Source of the DNA: JANNAT01 sp043766915
Lineage (GTDB): Bacteria; Pseudomonadota; Alphaproteobacteria; Rhodobacterales; Rhodobacteraceae
Direction: 5' to 3'
DNA: 14,380 nt
NCBI GenBank assembly: GCA_043766915.1
Contig: JAYUHO010000144.1
Coordinates: forward strand, 1 to 14,380
Made by a program: the position numbers and the translations under genes. Within the stretch, counting starts at the first letter, position 1. The number at the start of each line of letters is the position of its first letter. The notes below the pieces were generated by a model that was not told where the DNA came from, did not search any database, and worked only from the letters and a program-made list of their open reading frames with translations. This document shows, one piece after another, positions 6,626 through 13,751 of the stretch.

Positions 6626-7788
6626 TCAGCCTCGGTCACCGTGATTGCCGCTTCAATGCGAGGGCGGAACTCTGGGTTCATCAGGCCGCGATCGGCACCG
6701 TGCTGATAGGTCGAATGAAACGGGTTTGAATTCACTTCATTGATCACCCCCCCCGTCGTCGTCAGCGCAATGTCAAAGCCCAAAATGCCGGGGCTACCAA
6801 ACATCCTGTGCACGTCGAGCGACATCGCGACCGCTTCGGCAATGAATGGCAACTCCACGGCATCGAAACGCACCCCGGTTACCAAAGAGGCCTCAAGTGG
6901 TTTGATATTCATCGAAAAGATACTTTGCGCCCGAATGATCCGACCTGTCGCTTGGTCAACCAAAGCCGTGGTGTATGGGCTGGAGGTAAGCGCATCCATC
7001 ATTGCCCCCAGTCCCGGCAACCGCTGCGCAGTGTACAGCACCTCTGGCCCGTCCGGCCCGCGCAGCGTGACCACCCGCAACGCACCAACCGCCTTGCCCG
7101 CAATGGCCTCAACGGCCGGGTGCTGGCGGATCAGCGGCTCAAACATATAACCCGCCGGGAAATATGCGGCAATTTCCGCCGTGATCGCGGCCAGCGTCAC
7201 GATCGTGCCATTTCCCAACACCACCGAATTCCGGTCTGCTGTCAGGCTCATGTAACTCGCCGTACCAAGCGACAAAGACGCGTTGATCGGCTTGCCGAAC
7301 ACCGGAAGCTGGCCATCCCGGCGCAGCCAATCCGCAATGTCGGCGGCCGTTCGCAAATGGGCCGCCCCCGGCACCGCAAACTGGCCGCCGAATACCGCCA
7401 GCGGCACCATCGTCGGAAACCCGGCTGCGCGCAGAACAAGGCCGGTCAGAATCTTGTTGCGGGCCAACCCGTGCAGACTGAACTCGGTGACCGGCGACAG
7501 CCGCTTGTTCAGCGCCCAGCTTGTGGCCGGCGACAGAAATGCGGCCTTGTCTGCTGCGCTTAGTTCAGGCCGCCACAGCGCCGACAGGTAGTAGTCCTCA
7601 GGCGACAGTTTCTGCCGCCCAAGCGCAAGCCGACCAATCTCGATGACCTGCCGCAGCCCGCTTTTCCCGGTCCTGCGGGTGACCCAGGCCATCGCATTCT
7701 TCAGATCAAACGATGTTTGCTGTTTTGCAAGCTTCAGGATGGGTTGTGACGTCTCACCCAAAGTCATCTCCTGTTCAAAATCAGGCAC
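6577..7788 (-). CDS. ATP-grasp ligase-like protein 3, tail overlapping the phaB remnant
   Basis: The third ATP-grasp paralogue and the first after phaB. From GTG 7788, three bases after the phaB stop, it has 403 residues; ATG 7767 (Met8, MTLGETSQPILK) is an alternative, but its AGGAG abuts the ATG with no spacing. Landmarks: LGRQKLSPEDYYLSALWR (56-73), LNKRL (93-97), FGKPINASLSLG with K166, GALRVVTLRGPDG (235-247), metal ligands D339 (GFDIAL), E351 and N353 in NEVNSNP. The paralogues' alignment ends near residue 382. The last 14-15 residues (AILGSPRRARASR) are not family sequence but phaB DNA read out of frame, so the original 3' end was lost at the junction near 6625. The catalytic core appears whole. 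Substrate unknown. Confidence 0.78.
   Translation of the reverse strand: MPDFEQEMTLGETSQPILKLAKQQTSFDLKNAMAWVTRRTGKSGLRQVIEIGRLALGRQKLSPEDYYLSALWRPELSAADKAAFLSPATSWALNKRLSPVTEFSLHGLARNKILTGLVLRAAGFPTMVPLAVFGGQFAVPGAAHLRTAADIADWLRRDGQLPVFGKPINASLSLGTASYMSLTADRNSVVLGNGTIVTLAAITAEIAAYFPAGYMFEPLIRQHPAVEAIAGKAVGALRVVTLRGPDGPEVLYTAQRLPGLGAMMDALTSSPYTTALVDQATGRIIRAQSIFSMNIKPLEASLVTGVRFDAVELPFIAEAVAMSLDVHRMFGSPGILGFDIALTTTGGVINEVNSNPFHSTYQHGADRGLMNPEFRPRIEAAITVTEAEKNAILGSPRRARASR
6619..6625 (-). other. A AAA AAC slippery heptamer at the ATP-grasp 3/phaB-remnant junction
   Basis: On the minus strand the zero-frame codons GAA AAA AAC contain A AAA AAC in the phase required for -1 slippage. A -1 shift here leads directly into the phaB-remnant frame (CGC GAT CTT, RDL), giving a product of about 473 residues instead of 403. 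The heptamer is a known efficient type in bacteria. Whether it is used is not known; a chance run of seven A, or an indel in it, would look the same. Confidence 0.5.
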
Positions 7789-7791
7789 CGA

Positions 7792-8514
7792 TCAGATCAT
7801 GTATTGCCCGCCATTTGCCGTCAGCGTCGCCCCGGTGATGAAACCTGCGTCATCGGCGGCCAAAAACACCACGCAGCGGGCGATTTCTTCAGGTTCGCCA
7901 AGGCGGCCCACCGGGATTTGGCCGACGATTGCAGCCATCACCTTTTCTTCGACCGCCTTAACCATATCGGTGGCGATATAGCCCGGGCAGATTGCATTCA
8001 CTGTGATTCCAGCACGGGCACCTTCGGCTGCCAGCGCTTTGGTAAAACCCAGATCGCCGGATTTCGCAGCCGAGTAATTGACCTGCCCCATTTGCCCCTT
8101 TTGCCCGTTGATCGAGGAAATGTTGATCACCCGGCCAAACTTGCGGTCGCGCATCCCCGTCCAGACAGGGTGGGTCATGTTGAACAGGCCGTTCAAATTG
8201 GTATCAATCACCTCTTTCCACAGCGTCGGAGTCATGCGGTGAAACATCGCATCGCGGGTGATGCCTGCGTTGTTTACCAACACTGCAATCGGTCCCAGAT
8301 CGGCCTGCACTTGCGCCACGCCCGCCACGCAGGCGTCATATTCGGCGACCGACCATTTATAGGTGGGAATGCCGGTTGCTTTGGTGAACGCCGCAGCCGC
8401 TTCATCATTGCCTGCATAATTGGCTGCAACGGTATAGCCCGCCGCTTTTAACGCCACCGAAACCGCCGCCCCAATCCCGCGTGACCCGCCCGTCACCAGT
8501 GCAACTTTCGACAT
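7792..8514 (-). CDS. phaB: acetoacetyl-CoA reductase
   Basis: Reduces acetoacetyl-CoA to (R)-3-hydroxybutyryl-CoA with NADPH, the second step of polyhydroxybutyrate synthesis. It is a 240-residue short-chain dehydrogenase. The coenzyme loop is TGGSRGIG (8-15), NNAG is at 81-84, the active site has S134 (NISSING), Y147 and K151 (YSAAK), and the C-terminal ICPGYIATDM and GRLGEPEEIARCVVFLA blocks are typical of PhaB. ATG 8514 has GGAGG six bases upstream; the longer start at 8535 lacks such support. It lies 98 bases below phaA and four bases above ATP-grasp 3, so the ligase is almost certainly co-transcribed with it. No PHB synthase (phaC) or phasin is in the window. Confidence 0.95.
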   Translation of the reverse strand: MSKVALVTGGSRGIGAAVSVALKAAGYTVAANYAGNDEAAAAFTKATGIPTYKWSVAEYDACVAGVAQVQADLGPIAVLVNNAGITRDAMFHRMTPTLWKEVIDTNLNGLFNMTHPVWTGMRDRKFGRVINISSINGQKGQMGQVNYSAAKSGDLGFTKALAAEGARAGITVNAICPGYIATDMVKAVEEKVMAAIVGQIPVGRLGEPEEIARCVVFLAADDAGFITGATLTANGGQYMI

Positions 8515-8567
8515 GTTATTCCTCCCTATTCGCATTGATTTGAAATCATGTTACCCAGACACGCCAA

Positions 8568-8590
8568 GGGGCGCAATAATATTGCGCCCC
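8568..8590. promoter_or_regulatory. perfect inverted repeat between phaA and phaB
   Basis: Arms GGGGCGCAAT and ATTGCGCCCC (ten bases each) flank a three-base centre. It lies between the phaA stop and the phaB start. No T-run follows on either strand, so it is not a classic intrinsic terminator. In mRNA it would form a stable hairpin able to block 3' exonuclease or cause partial termination, setting the phaA to phaB ratio; as DNA it could bind a dimeric regulator. Confidence 0.65.
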
Positions 8591-8612
8591 ACGCCGCGTT
8601 TACCGCTACGTC

Positions 8613-9788
8613 TTAGTCGCGCTCAAGACACATCGCCACGCCCATGCCACCGCCAATGCACAGGGTCGCCAAGCCCTTTTTGGCCCCGCGACGGCCCATT
8701 TCAAAGATCAGCGTGTTCAAAATCCGCGCGCCTGATGCGCCAATCGGATGGCCAATGGCAATCGCCCCGCCGTTGACGTTCACAATCGCCGGATCCCAGC
8801 CCATGTCTTTGTTCACAGCACAAGCCTGCGCCGCAAAGGCTTCGTTCGCTTCGACCAGATCAAGATCGCCAACCTTCCAGCCCGCTTTGTCCAGCGCCTT
8901 GCGGCTGGCATGGATCGGGCCTACCCCCATGATCGACGGGTCCAGCCCCGCCGTGGCATAAGACGCGATCCGCACCAAGGGCGTCAGACCCCGGCGCGCG
9001 GCGTCGTCCGCACTCATCAAAAGCACGCCTGCGGCGCCATCGTTCAGCCCACTTGCATTGCCTGCCGTCACGGACCCCTCTTTGGTAAAAGCCGGGCGCA
9101 GTTTTTGCATCATCTCAAGCGTGGCACCGTGGCGGATATATTCATCCTGATCAACCGTCACATCGCCTTTGCGGGTCTTGATCAGGAAGGGAATAATCTC
9201 ATCCGCGAATTTCCCGGCCTTTTGCGCGGCTTCGGCCTTGTTCTGGCTGGCCAGCGCGAATGCGTCTTGCGCCTCACGGCTGATCTGCCACTGACTGGCG
9301 ACGTTTTCCGCCGTCTGCCCCATGTGATAGTTGTTGAACGCATCCCACAGCCCATCGCGGATCATGCTGTCGATAAAGTTCAGATCGCCCATCTTCTGGC
9401 CCGCGCGCAGATGCGCCACATGCGGCGACAGCGACATGTTTTCCTGCCCCCCCGCCACCACAATCGCCGCATCGCCCAGTTGCACATGCATCGCGCCCAG
9501 CGCCACGGCCCGCAGTCCCGATCCGCAGACCTGATTTAAAGACCAGGCCGAGGCCTCTTTGGCCAATCCGGCCTTGATATGCGCCTGACGGGCGGGGTTT
9601 TGGCCCTGACCCGCCGTCAAAACCTGCCCCAGAATGGTTTCCGAGACGTCTGCCTTGTCTATCCCTGCCCGGGCAACCACCGCCTCGATCATCGCAGCGC
9701 CCAGATCATGGGCGGGTGTGGCAGCGAACGCGCCATTAAAGCTGCCAACGGCGGTGCGCGCGGCGGATACGATTACAACATTGGTCAT
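8613..9788 (-). CDS. phaA: acetyl-CoA acetyltransferase (beta-ketothiolase)
   Basis: Condenses two acetyl-CoA to acetoacetyl-CoA, the first step of polyhydroxybutyrate synthesis; reversible, cytosolic, tetrameric in the family. From ATG 9788 it has 391 residues, the normal length. The active site is complete: nucleophile C88 in NQVCGSGLRAV, H347 in GHPIGASGARIL, and C377 in CIGGGMGVAM. The N-terminus VVIVSAARTAVGSFNGAF is typical. The frame stays open to 9866, but the extension has no thiolase character. The Shine-Dalgarno region is weak (AAGAG about eight bases away). A good sigma70-like promoter lies about 60 bases upstream, making phaA the first gene of the minus-strand cluster. Confidence 0.95.
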   Translation of the reverse strand: MTNVVIVSAARTAVGSFNGAFAATPAHDLGAAMIEAVVARAGIDKADVSETILGQVLTAGQGQNPARQAHIKAGLAKEASAWSLNQVCGSGLRAVALGAMHVQLGDAAIVVAGGQENMSLSPHVAHLRAGQKMGDLNFIDSMIRDGLWDAFNNYHMGQTAENVASQWQISREAQDAFALASQNKAEAAQKAGKFADEIIPFLIKTRKGDVTVDQDEYIRHGATLEMMQKLRPAFTKEGSVTAGNASGLNDGAAGVLLMSADDAARRGLTPLVRIASYATAGLDPSIMGVGPIHASRKALDKAGWKVGDLDLVEANEAFAAQACAVNKDMGWDPAIVNVNGGAIAIGHPIGASGARILNTLIFEMGRRGAKKGLATLCIGGGMGVAMCLERD

Positions 9789-9845
9789 CTGTTTGCTCTT
9801 TTCCCCGAGGTGTTCTGACAAAGCCGCGAAATTGCGCCGCCTCTC

Positions 9846-9873
9846 ATTATTCCCTAGGCCGAGCATCGGTCAA
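9846..9873 (-). promoter_or_regulatory. sigma70-like promoter upstream of phaA
   Basis: On the minus strand TTGACC (9873-9868) and AATAAT (9851-9846) are separated by 16 bases. Each matches five of six consensus positions. Transcription would start near 9838-9840, leaving a 5' leader of about 50 bases before phaA. It lies downstream of the EAL gene, so phaA and the genes beyond can be expressed independently of it. Confidence 0.6.
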
Positions 9874-9926
9874 ACGCAAGTTTCCCGACGGCAAAACCAG
9901 CAACATTTCAAGACACTGCCGCCGGT

Positions 9927-10766
9927 TCAAGCCGATTTCCGCAGCTTTTGGGGATCAAACTTGGGTTTCATCGTCGGTGCGCCAAAAAGATAGCCTTGCA
10001 TACAATCCACCCCCAAACCGCGCAGCAGTTCGGCCTCTTCGACGGCCTCAACCGAGACAGCGACGGTGAACATCTCAAAGGTTTTGCCAATCGACACCAA
10101 CGCCGACGTAACCGCCCTGTTGCCCGCGTCATTGTGCAGGTTGCGGATGAACTGGCCGTCTATCTTGACGATATCAAAGAAGAAATCCTTGAAATACCGG
10201 ATCGCCAACGCACCTGATCCGAAATCGTCCAAGGCAAAAGCGATGCCGTCCCGCTGCAATTCATCCATGAAGGCGATGACTATTTCCGGCACCAGCATGG
10301 CCGAGCTTTCGGTGATTTCCAAAATCAACCGCTCACCCAGCGTGGGGGCAACGGACAGTCCGCGCCGCATCACAGTCATAAAGCGCGGGTATCCGATAGA
10401 CCGCGCTGACATATTGATCGAAATCCGCAGACCGGGATTGCGCGCCAGTGCCGCCAACCCCAACTCCAGCGCCGTGCAGTCAATTTCGCGGCCCAATTCG
10501 TGGCTTTCCACCGTTGCCATGAAGTCCCGCGCCGGAATGACCCGACCGGTAGGGTCCAGCACCCGGATCAACCCTTCGTGAAACGCCACGCGATCCGGAT
10601 CCCGCGCCAGAACCACCGGCTGATAGGCCAGTCGCAGTTGCCTGGCATCAATCGCCGCGCGCACCATTGCCATCGTCGCGCGATCCCCCTGCGAAATGGC
10701 AACCCCCAAAGGGCTGGCCTGTCCCGCCCGCGCGTCCAGTTTTGGCTTTTTGCGTATCGGTATCAT
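9927..10766 (-). CDS. stand-alone EAL-domain protein, probable c-di-GMP phosphodiesterase
   Basis: Expected to hydrolyse cyclic di-GMP to pGpG. From ATG 10766 (MIPIRKKPKLDARAG) it has 279 residues with AAGGG about eight bases upstream; the EAL domain fills residues 33-265 and there is no sensor, GGDEF or membrane segment. Expected catalytic and metal positions are present: E64 (HEGLIR, EAL replaced by EGL), N118 (NMSAR), E150 (EITE), D180-D181 (DDFGSG), K201 (KIDG), E240 (VEAVEE in place of the usual AEGVE) and Q257 (QGYLFG). The two motif changes keep the acidic residues, so activity is plausible but not certain. It precedes phaA in the same direction by 138 bases and is divergent from the glycosylase gene across a palindrome-rich gap. 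Confidence 0.85.
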   Translation of the reverse strand: MIPIRKKPKLDARAGQASPLGVAISQGDRATMAMVRAAIDARQLRLAYQPVVLARDPDRVAFHEGLIRVLDPTGRVIPARDFMATVESHELGREIDCTALELGLAALARNPGLRISINMSARSIGYPRFMTVMRRGLSVAPTLGERLILEITESSAMLVPEIVIAFMDELQRDGIAFALDDFGSGALAIRYFKDFFFDIVKIDGQFIRNLHNDAGNRAVTSALVSIGKTFEMFTVAVSVEAVEEAELLRGLGVDCMQGYLFGAPTMKPKFDPQKLRKSA

Positions 10767-10850
10767 CGCGCAACCCTTTGTCCAAAGGCCGGGCTTTTGG
10801 CGCCGGACCTGCGAACAGCTTGTGGCCACAGCGGTAAAAGCCCGGTAAAC

Positions 10851-10870
10851 AATTGCAATTGTCGACAATT
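10851..10870. promoter_or_regulatory. overlapping palindromes between the EAL and glycosylase genes
   Basis: AATTGCAATT (10851-10860) and AATTGTCGACAATT (10857-10870) are perfect palindromes sharing AATT. They lie just before the glycosylase Shine-Dalgarno sequence (AAGGAAGG) and in the control region of the divergent EAL gene. The symmetry suggests an operator for a dimeric regulator. No regulator gene is adjacent and I cannot match the site to a known factor. Confidence 0.5.
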
Positions 10871-10890
10871 ATCCAAGGAAGGCAGCCCCG

Positions 10891-11466
10891 ATGGACACCC
10901 CCTCGCGCTGTGGCTGGTGCGGCACTGATCCGCTGTATGTGCTTTACCACGATACCGAATGGGGCCGCCCGCTGCGTGATCCGCGCAGTTTGTGGGAATG
11001 CCTGATGCTGGAAGGCTTTCAGGCGGGGCTGACCTGGATCACCATTTTACGCAAACGAGAGACGTTTCGCGCCGCTTTCGCGGGCTTTCACCCGGAAATC
11101 ATCGCCGAATGGGGCGAAGTCGACGTGCTGCGCCTGCTGGCCGACCCCGGCATCATCCGCCACCGCAGCAAGATCGAGGCGACGATTGCTGGCGCGAAGG
11201 CCTATCTGCGGATTGAGGCCAGCATCGGATTTTCAGCCTTCATCTGGAACCATGTCGGCGGCGTGCCGATCACCAATCAATTGGCATCGCCAACCGAGGC
11301 GCAAGCCCAGACCGAGCTTTCAATCAAACTGTCAAAAGCCCTGAAATCCGAAGGCTTCAAATTCTGCGGCCCCACCATCAGCTATGCCTTCATGCAGGCG
11401 GCAGGGCTGGTGAATGATCATCTGGTGACATGTGATTGGCATGGGCGGATGGAGGAACAGCCCTAG
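10891..11466 (+). CDS. tag: DNA-3-methyladenine glycosylase I
   Basis: Removes 3-methyladenine from alkylated DNA, starting base-excision repair. The protein has 191 residues, the usual length. It begins with RCGWCGTDPLY and YHDTEWGRP, and has the helix EGFQAGLTWITILRKRE (41-57) holding the conserved acidic residue E41 of the base pocket. Zinc ligands match those of E. coli Tag: C7, H20, H177 and C181 (NDHLVTCDWH). ATG 10891 is preceded by AAGGAAGG at eight bases. Its TAG stop overlaps the TAG stop of the convergent TlpA gene within a shared CTAG. Nothing suggests control by alkylation response from the sequence alone. Confidence 0.94.
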   Translation: MDTPSRCGWCGTDPLYVLYHDTEWGRPLRDPRSLWECLMLEGFQAGLTWITILRKRETFRAAFAGFHPEIIAEWGEVDVLRLLADPGIIRHRSKIEATIAGAKAYLRIEASIGFSAFIWNHVGGVPITNQLASPTEAQAQTELSIKLSKALKSEGFKFCGPTISYAFMQAAGLVNDHLVTCDWHGRMEEQP

Positions 11467-12002
11467 GGGGCCATCATCGCCGCCAGCACCGCTTGTGCTG
11501 CCGCAGAATCCCATTCGGCGTCGCCAATCAACCGTGCAACTTCCATGCCGTCGGGATTGATGATCACCGTGACCGGCAGGCCCAACACCCCCATCTGACT
11601 TGCCAGACGTGATTTCGGGTCGCGCAGAATGCCAAGATTGACGATGCCTGCCTCGGTATTGAACTTTACAATCTGCTCCACCCCATTGCGCCCCGTCGCG
11701 AGCGGCACCACGCGCAGCGCGGGCATCGCAGCTTGCAACCGGTCCAGCGACGGCATTTCAACCCGGCAGGGCGCGCACCATGTCGCCCAGAAATTCAGCA
11801 CCACCCATTGGCCGCGAAACGCACTTAGCGATGTCTCGGCATCCTTGGCATCCAGCAACACCGCCTCGGGCACAGCAACGGGTGCTGCATGCACCGCCAG
11901 CCTTTTCATATCGCCCACCAGCAACCCATCCAGGGGCGCAGCATTTGCACCAAACGCAAGGGCCGTATAAGCAACTGCCAACAGCATCATCCGCATCATC
12001 AT
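11463..12002 (-). CDS. tlpA: TlpA/ResA-type periplasmic thioredoxin
   Basis: A 179-residue exported thiol-disulfide protein. The N-terminus (MMMRMMLLAVAYTALAFGANA) is a signal sequence or anchor with likely cleavage after the GANA/A region near residues 21-22. The thioredoxin fold follows: LNFWATWCAPCRVEMPSL with the redox pair C76/C79, and the cis-proline P143 in VLGLPVTVIINP. TlpA-type proteins keep cysteines of apo-cytochrome c or of copper carriers for cytochrome oxidase reduced. AAGGG lies five bases before the first of several ATG codons, so the exact start among the Met cluster is uncertain. It is divergent from argH with only 13 bases between the start codons. Confidence 0.88.
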   Translation of the reverse strand: MMMRMMLLAVAYTALAFGANAAPLDGLLVGDMKRLAVHAAPVAVPEAVLLDAKDAETSLSAFRGQWVVLNFWATWCAPCRVEMPSLDRLQAAMPALRVVPLATGRNGVEQIVKFNTEAGIVNLGILRDPKSRLASQMGVLGLPVTVIINPDGMEVARLIGDAEWDSAAAQAVLAAMMAP

Positions 12003-12015
12003 TCAGGCCCTTCCC

Positions 12016-13422
12016 ATGACCAAACCCGCCGTTCCCGCCACCGCCGCCAATGCCATGTGGGGCGGGCGTTTTGCCAGCGGTCCAGACGCCATCATGACGG
12101 CGATCAATGCCTCAATCGGCTTTGATCAGCGGCTTTATGCGCAAGACATCGCAGGCTCGCGCGCCCATGCCGCCATGTTGGCGGCAACAGGTATCCTGAC
12201 TGATAAGGATGCAGCCTCCATTGGGGAAGGCCTGCTCACGGTGTTGTCAGAAATAGAGGCCGGAAATTTCAATTTCCGCACCGATCTCGAAGATATTCAC
12301 ATGAATGTGGAATCCCGGCTGAAAGATCTGATCGGCCCTGTGGCGGGGCGGCTGCACACAGCGCGGTCGCGCAATGATCAGGTGGCGGTCGATTTCCGGC
12401 TGTGGGTCCGCGATCAATGCGATGCGGCCATCTTGGGGTTGGATGCGTTGATGCGCGCGTTTGTGGCCCAGGCGGATGCCGGCGCTGATTGGGTGATGCC
12501 CGGCTTTACCCATCTGCAAACCGCCCAGCCGGTCACCTGGGGCCATCACATGCTGGCCTATGTGGAAATGCTGGCGCGGGATAAATCGCGGTTTACGGAT
12601 GCCCGCGCACGGATGAATGAATGCCCGTTGGGGGCTGCCGCCCTGGCGGGCACGTCGTTTCCGATAGACCGGCATATGACCGCCGCTGCCCTGGGGTTCG
12701 ACCGGCCCACCGCCAATTCGCTGGATTCAGTATCTGACCGCGATTTCGCGCTGGAATTTCTGTCAGCGTCCAGCATCTGTGCGATGCACCTGTCGCGCTT
12801 TGCCGAAGAACTGGTGATCTGGTCCTCTGCGCAGTTCCGCTTTGTCAAACTGTCGGATCGCTGGACGACGGGCAGCTCTATCATGCCGCAAAAGAAAAAC
12901 CCCGATGCCGCCGAACTGTTGCGCGCCAAACTGGGCCGCATCTTGGGGGCCACAGTGGCGCTGTTCACCATTATGAAGGGTCTGGCGCTGACCTATTCCA
13001 AGGATATGCAAGAAGACAAAGAACAGGTGTTTGACGCCGCCGATACGCTGATGCTGGCCTTGGCTGCGATGACAGGAATGGTGTCGGATATGACGGCCAA
13101 CCGCGCGGTGCTGGAAACCTCCGCCGCATCGGGGTTTTCCACCGCCACCGATCTGGCTGACTGGCTGGTGCGCAGTTTGAACTTGCCGTTTCGTGAGGCA
13201 CATCATGTCACGGGCACGTTGGTGGCACTGGCCGAAGCCAAGGGCTGCGATCTGCCCGATCTGACAATCACCGAAATGAAATCGGCGCATGATGGCATCA
13301 CGCCTCAGGTCTATTCCGTGCTGGGCGTGCAAAATTCGGTGCGTAGCCGCACGTCTTATGGCGGAACATCGCCGATCCGTGTGGCCGAACAGGTGGCCCG
13401 GTGGAAAACCATTCTGGGCTAG
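12016..13422 (+). CDS. argH: argininosuccinate lyase
   Basis: Splits argininosuccinate into arginine and fumarate, the last step of arginine synthesis; cytosolic homotetramer. The protein has 468 residues. Signatures: MWGGRFASGPDAIM near the start (residues 14-27), TARSRNDQVAVDFRLW (about 115-130), GFTHLQTAQPVTWGHH with H166 (the family's catalytic histidine region), and GSSIMPQKKNPD at 286-297, whose flexible loop carries the catalytic serine (S287/S288). ATG 12016 has no clear Shine-Dalgarno sequence. Met14 (12055) is an alternative but also lacks one and would remove the short tail usual in relatives. The pairing with a divergent TlpA gene, and a small lipoprotein after it, is an arrangement I associate with Rhodobacterales. 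Confidence 0.96.
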   Translation: MTKPAVPATAANAMWGGRFASGPDAIMTAINASIGFDQRLYAQDIAGSRAHAAMLAATGILTDKDAASIGEGLLTVLSEIEAGNFNFRTDLEDIHMNVESRLKDLIGPVAGRLHTARSRNDQVAVDFRLWVRDQCDAAILGLDALMRAFVAQADAGADWVMPGFTHLQTAQPVTWGHHMLAYVEMLARDKSRFTDARARMNECPLGAAALAGTSFPIDRHMTAAALGFDRPTANSLDSVSDRDFALEFLSASSICAMHLSRFAEELVIWSSAQFRFVKLSDRWTTGSSIMPQKKNPDAAELLRAKLGRILGATVALFTIMKGLALTYSKDMQEDKEQVFDAADTLMLALAAMTGMVSDMTANRAVLETSAASGFSTATDLADWLVRSLNLPFREAHHVTGTLVALAEAKGCDLPDLTITEMKSAHDGITPQVYSVLGVQNSVRSRTSYGGTSPIRVAEQVARWKTILG

Positions 13423-13619
13423 GGCAGCTTGCGCAAGTCAATCATCGGACCACATCTGACCCACGTGTTGTGCCATGCCATTTCATCCCTGACCGCCCGC
13501 GCTAAGCCACGGCTGAACGCAGGTATTCCAATCGGCAGAAAAGGTATTGCAGCAGTGCCGTACATCACAAACAACGGGCCGGATGGCGGCACGATTATCG
13601 TTACACCTTAAGGATTAGC

Positions 13620-13751
13620 ATGAAATACCTGTCCCTTGTTGCCTTGTTCGCCCTGACCGCCTGCGGTGCAGATGGAGCCCCGAACCGCCCTACGCCAAAG
13701 CCCGGAGTGGCGGTCAGCGGTGAGGCAGCAGTCGGCGTCACCATCCAGTAA
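13620..13751 (+). CDS. 43-residue predicted lipoprotein
   Basis: A very small protein: MKYLSLVALFALTACGADGA then a proline-rich stretch and an end AVGVTIQ. LTAC at residues 12-15 is a textbook lipobox, so C15 would become the lipidated N-terminus of a mature peptide of only 29 residues. AAGGA lies about six bases before ATG 13620. It follows argH after 197 bases that hold no convincing gene. Its TAA stop overlaps by one base the ATA at which the DUF2834 frame seems to begin. Function unknown; tiny lipoproteins after argH are, as I recall, common in related genomes. Confidence 0.78.
   Translation: MKYLSLVALFALTACGADGAPNRPTPKPGVAVSGEAAVGVTIQ

Noticed and set aside
13429..13611. Small plus-strand frame of 60 codons between argH and the lipoprotein
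   Set aside because: TTG start, no Shine-Dalgarno sequence and no recognisable family. The 197-base gap is better read as non-coding leader of the lipoprotein gene.
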